A stretch of 64,000 nucleotides of DNA from Apilactobacillus apisilvae. GTDB taxonomy: Bacteria; Bacillota; Bacilli; Lactobacillales; Lactobacillaceae. The DNA is taken from NCBI RefSeq assembly GCF_023380225.1, contig NZ_CP093362.1, positions 1,364,001-1,428,000 on the forward strand. Direction: 5' to 3'. Positions 62,142-64,000 of this stretch are shown here, in pieces. Position 1 is the stretch's first letter. Each line of letters begins with the position of its first letter. The translations under genes and the position numbers were made by a program. A model generated the notes under the pieces. It made no database searches and was not told the DNA's origin. It saw only the letters and a program-made list of their open reading frames with translations.

Positions 62142-63874
62142 AAGGGACTGTGACATAAGTCTATACAAAAATAGGATTTACGTTTTAAATTTAACGTAAA
62201 TCCTATTTTTGTATATAACTTTATAAAATTAATGCCATTATAGTAAACCCAGCTTCCTTTTTAACCTTATCGATTCCCCTAACGGAGAATCGATTGAAAC
62301 GCAAAGAAGCCTTTAGTCTACCAAAAACCGATTCAACATCTATCTTTCTTTTTGCGTAAATATCACTTGTTTTTGGTGCCAAAAGCAATGCTTGTTGTTT
62401 GTTTTTAAAATATTCCCATGCATAATTAATACTGATTTTTCTAGTGTTACCAGACTTAGTTAGAGCATATGAATTAATGTCTTGATTAAGATCATACTTT
62501 TCAGCTTTATATTCTTTAAAATCACGAGTGAATTTATATTTATCAGTTCTTTTACGATAACCATTAAAATTAAATCTGATGCCTTTGGGATCAATATAAT
62601 AATCATCTTTTGAATTATAATACCAATTCATGACCTTACGGTCATCACTTTTCCATTTACGACTTTGTTCTTTTAACATTGTTCCATAGGGAATTAAAGG
62701 AATGTTATTAGTTAGTTTGTCTTCTATAAAACGATAATTACTTTCAGATCCATAACCAGCATCGGCAACAATATATTTACCTAAACTATTATTCTTAATT
62801 TGTTTATTTAAGAACGGAATTAAAGTACGAGTATCAGTGGGATTTTGATAAATGTCAAAATTAGTTATGAATTGTCCACTAGTGGCAATTTGTAAATTAT
62901 AAGCAGGTTTAAGTTGTCCATTTAACATGGGGTCTTCCTTAATACGCATAAAAGTAGCATCATGATCAGTCTTAGAATAACTATTACGATTGGAAAATAT
63001 TTTATTACTTTTTTGATATTCTATTTGTTTGCATTTACGAAAACGAAGTTTTCTTCTAATGGCTTTTAACTTACGACGCTTTTGTTTATGGGGATTAGGT
63101 GATAGTTTTTTATTCTGTTTAATTTGATCATTTAAATCTGATAAACAATTTTCTAAATGGATGATGATTTCATCTAACTCACTTGTTGAAATATCAGAGT
63201 CATCTGGGAGTTCACCCACATATTTAACATCATTCATGTCATGTAGTAATTTTATAATCGCTTCGCGATTTAATTTATCGAATCTGATTATATTTTTACG
63301 CCAAACAAAAGAATACTTATTAGCATTCGCTAGTATTTTAGTTCCATCGATAAAACTTACATCATAAATATAATTATTTTTTCTTAGATATTTAGTTAAT
63401 TGATTCATGCATTTACTAATTAAATTTTCTGCTTCATCTGAAATCCTAAATCGACAGACTGTTCTGTATGAAGGAAATGAATTTTTAGTTAACCAACGTG
63501 CAGGTAAATTTTCTTCTGCCAGCTCACTAATTTGGCGACTACTAAAAATTCCTTTAGAATAGGCAAACAAGGTTAACTTTAATAGTGACCGTAGGTCGTA
63601 TTTTCGTGGCCTACCAAATATGTATTTTTCTTCTAAAACAATCATTTCAACAATTTGATTGATAATTTTTACTTGATGATTATTTTTAGGTTGCCAATTT
63701 TGAATATTTAAAATATAATTAGTACTCATTAGTTTTAAGTTTCCTTTCAAGGAGATTTATTTAAACGATATCGGTTGGTTCGATATCGTTTTTTATTATA
63801 CATAAATAACGCTCGTTGGAAAAATTAAATTCCAACGAGCGTTATTTTTTTAGAGACTTATGTCACAGTCCCTT
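62142..63874 (-). mobile_element. IS1182-family insertion sequence, copy 2 (inverted)
   Basis: About 1.73 kb. Ends AAGGGACTGTGACATAAGTC and the complement GACTTATGTCACAGTCCCTT, with the same internal hairpins as copy 1 (right-end-type at 62173-62204; left-end-type at about 63765-63850). Oriented opposite to copy 1, 5.2 kb away. It follows pyrG directly. A 31-base deletion near the transposase 3' end accounts for the length difference from copy 1. Confidence 0.9.
62221..63729 (-). CDS. IS1182-family transposase (copy 2, C-terminally shortened)
   Basis: 502 residues from ATG 63729 (AAAGGAAA upstream; the longer frame to 63750 is unlikely). DDE core complete: FIDGTKILANANKY, VADAGYGSESNYRF, RKIDVESVFGRLK. 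Compared with copy 1, a 31-base deletion between two ATTAA repeats changes the end from MALNIRKLM... to MALIL and stop. Only the last few dozen residues are lost, so activity is uncertain. At the other positions the two copies differ at only a few residues. Confidence 0.88.
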   Translation of the reverse strand: MSTNYILNIQNWQPKNNHQVKIINQIVEMIVLEEKYIFGRPRKYDLRSLLKLTLFAYSKGIFSSRQISELAEENLPARWLTKNSFPSYRTVCRFRISDEAENLISKCMNQLTKYLRKNNYIYDVSFIDGTKILANANKYSFVWRKNIIRFDKLNREAIIKLLHDMNDVKYVGELPDDSDISTSELDEIIIHLENCLSDLNDQIKQNKKLSPNPHKQKRRKLKAIRRKLRFRKCKQIEYQKSNKIFSNRNSYSKTDHDATFMRIKEDPMLNGQLKPAYNLQIATSGQFITNFDIYQNPTDTRTLIPFLNKQIKNNSLGKYIVADAGYGSESNYRFIEDKLTNNIPLIPYGTMLKEQSRKWKSDDRKVMNWYYNSKDDYYIDPKGIRFNFNGYRKRTDKYKFTRDFKEYKAEKYDLNQDINSYALTKSGNTRKISINYAWEYFKNKQQALLLAPKTSDIYAKRKIDVESVFGRLKASLRFNRFSVRGIDKVKKEAGFTIMALIL

Positions 63875-64000
63875 TTCTTATTAATAAACGATTAAATATA
63901 AGCATAATTTTGCTTAAAGTGTTGTTTTTTTCTAGTTTATTATTTATGATTATTATTGTATTGTTCACTAAGTATGGTGAAATTGTAAGTGAGGAATTTA
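63875..64000 (+). promoter_or_regulatory. Non-coding lead-in to a gene beyond the window
   Basis: AT-rich stretch with TTGTTC near 63960 and TATGGTGAAAT, ending in GTGAGGAATTTA, a ribosome site, so a plus-strand gene very likely starts just past 64000. No reading frame or hairpin was recognised. Confidence 0.4.

Overview
The window is chromosomal DNA of a low-GC Gram-positive bacterium, almost certainly a member of the Lactobacillaceae. The evidence is T-box leaders on aminoacyl-tRNA synthetase genes, the Firmicutes gene orders rsmG-parA-parB-DUF951-ychF and metG-tatD-rnmV-rsmA-veg-ispE-purR-glmU-prs, DUF1129, DUF4811, DUF3899 and IpaB/EvcA family genes, a short IMP dehydrogenase without CBS domains, HMG-CoA reductase (mevalonate pathway), and a Lactobacillus-like 16S rRNA. 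I cannot name genus or species from the sequence alone; the AT richness suggests a small-genome heterofermentative lineage.

Layout. 1-1540: 3' part of an IS607-type element (tnpA end, tnpB, candidate guide RNA). 1571-3043: secreted cell-surface protein. 3080-3896: accessory gap with a possible small membrane peptide, three terminators and a decayed YefM-like antitoxin. 3897-7533: two tandem paralogous multi-pass membrane proteins of GT-C/YfhO type. 7580-8902 (minus): a ComK-like competence regulator and an SGNH hydrolase. 9091-11245: a phosphopentomutase-like protein that has lost its active site, then a NupC nucleoside transporter. 11453-15938: rsmG-parA-parB-DUF951-ychF-DUF1129 housekeeping operon. 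16026-19974: guaB, a dacA-type D,D-carboxypeptidase, and azlCD. 20009-21409: an IS3-family element sitting in the terminator shared by azlD and cfa. 21435-24584: cfa, an AI-2E family permease, gpmA. 24635-27046 (minus): a poly-N-acetylglucosamine (ica/pga-type) operon. 27199-30037: MerR regulator divergent from an MFS efflux pump plus DUF4811 protein. 30041-31591: T-box and tyrS. 31730-37063: rRNA operon (16S-23S-5S) with tandem promoters and one tRNA-Thr. 37104-40748: helD and T-box-controlled trpS. 40785-45645: ppx, then mvaA, an HExxH protein, a sirtuin and a DUF72 protein. 45725-55174: metG through prs and DUF3899. 55181-63874: two inverted near-identical IS1182-family copies flanking cof-type HAD, HD phosphohydrolase, DUF1934, rpoE and pyrG.

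Regulation is unusually readable here: two T-boxes, a PurBox before purR, a pyrG leader that carries every element of CTP-sensed attenuation, and many clear intrinsic terminators. All three complete insertion sequences lie at gene 3' ends (two demonstrably between convergent genes), and each IS1182 copy carries its own inactivating or altering lesion. The less ordinary items are the catalytically dead phosphopentomutase paralogue beside nupC, the toxin/antitoxin-like debris at 3249-3773, the sirtuin with a Cys-Cys-His-Cys metal site next to an uncharacterised HExxH protein, and an orphan MEP-pathway kinase (ispE) in a genome that also encodes the mevalonate-pathway enzyme HMG-CoA reductase. 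I saw no CRISPR array and no clear complete novel defence system.
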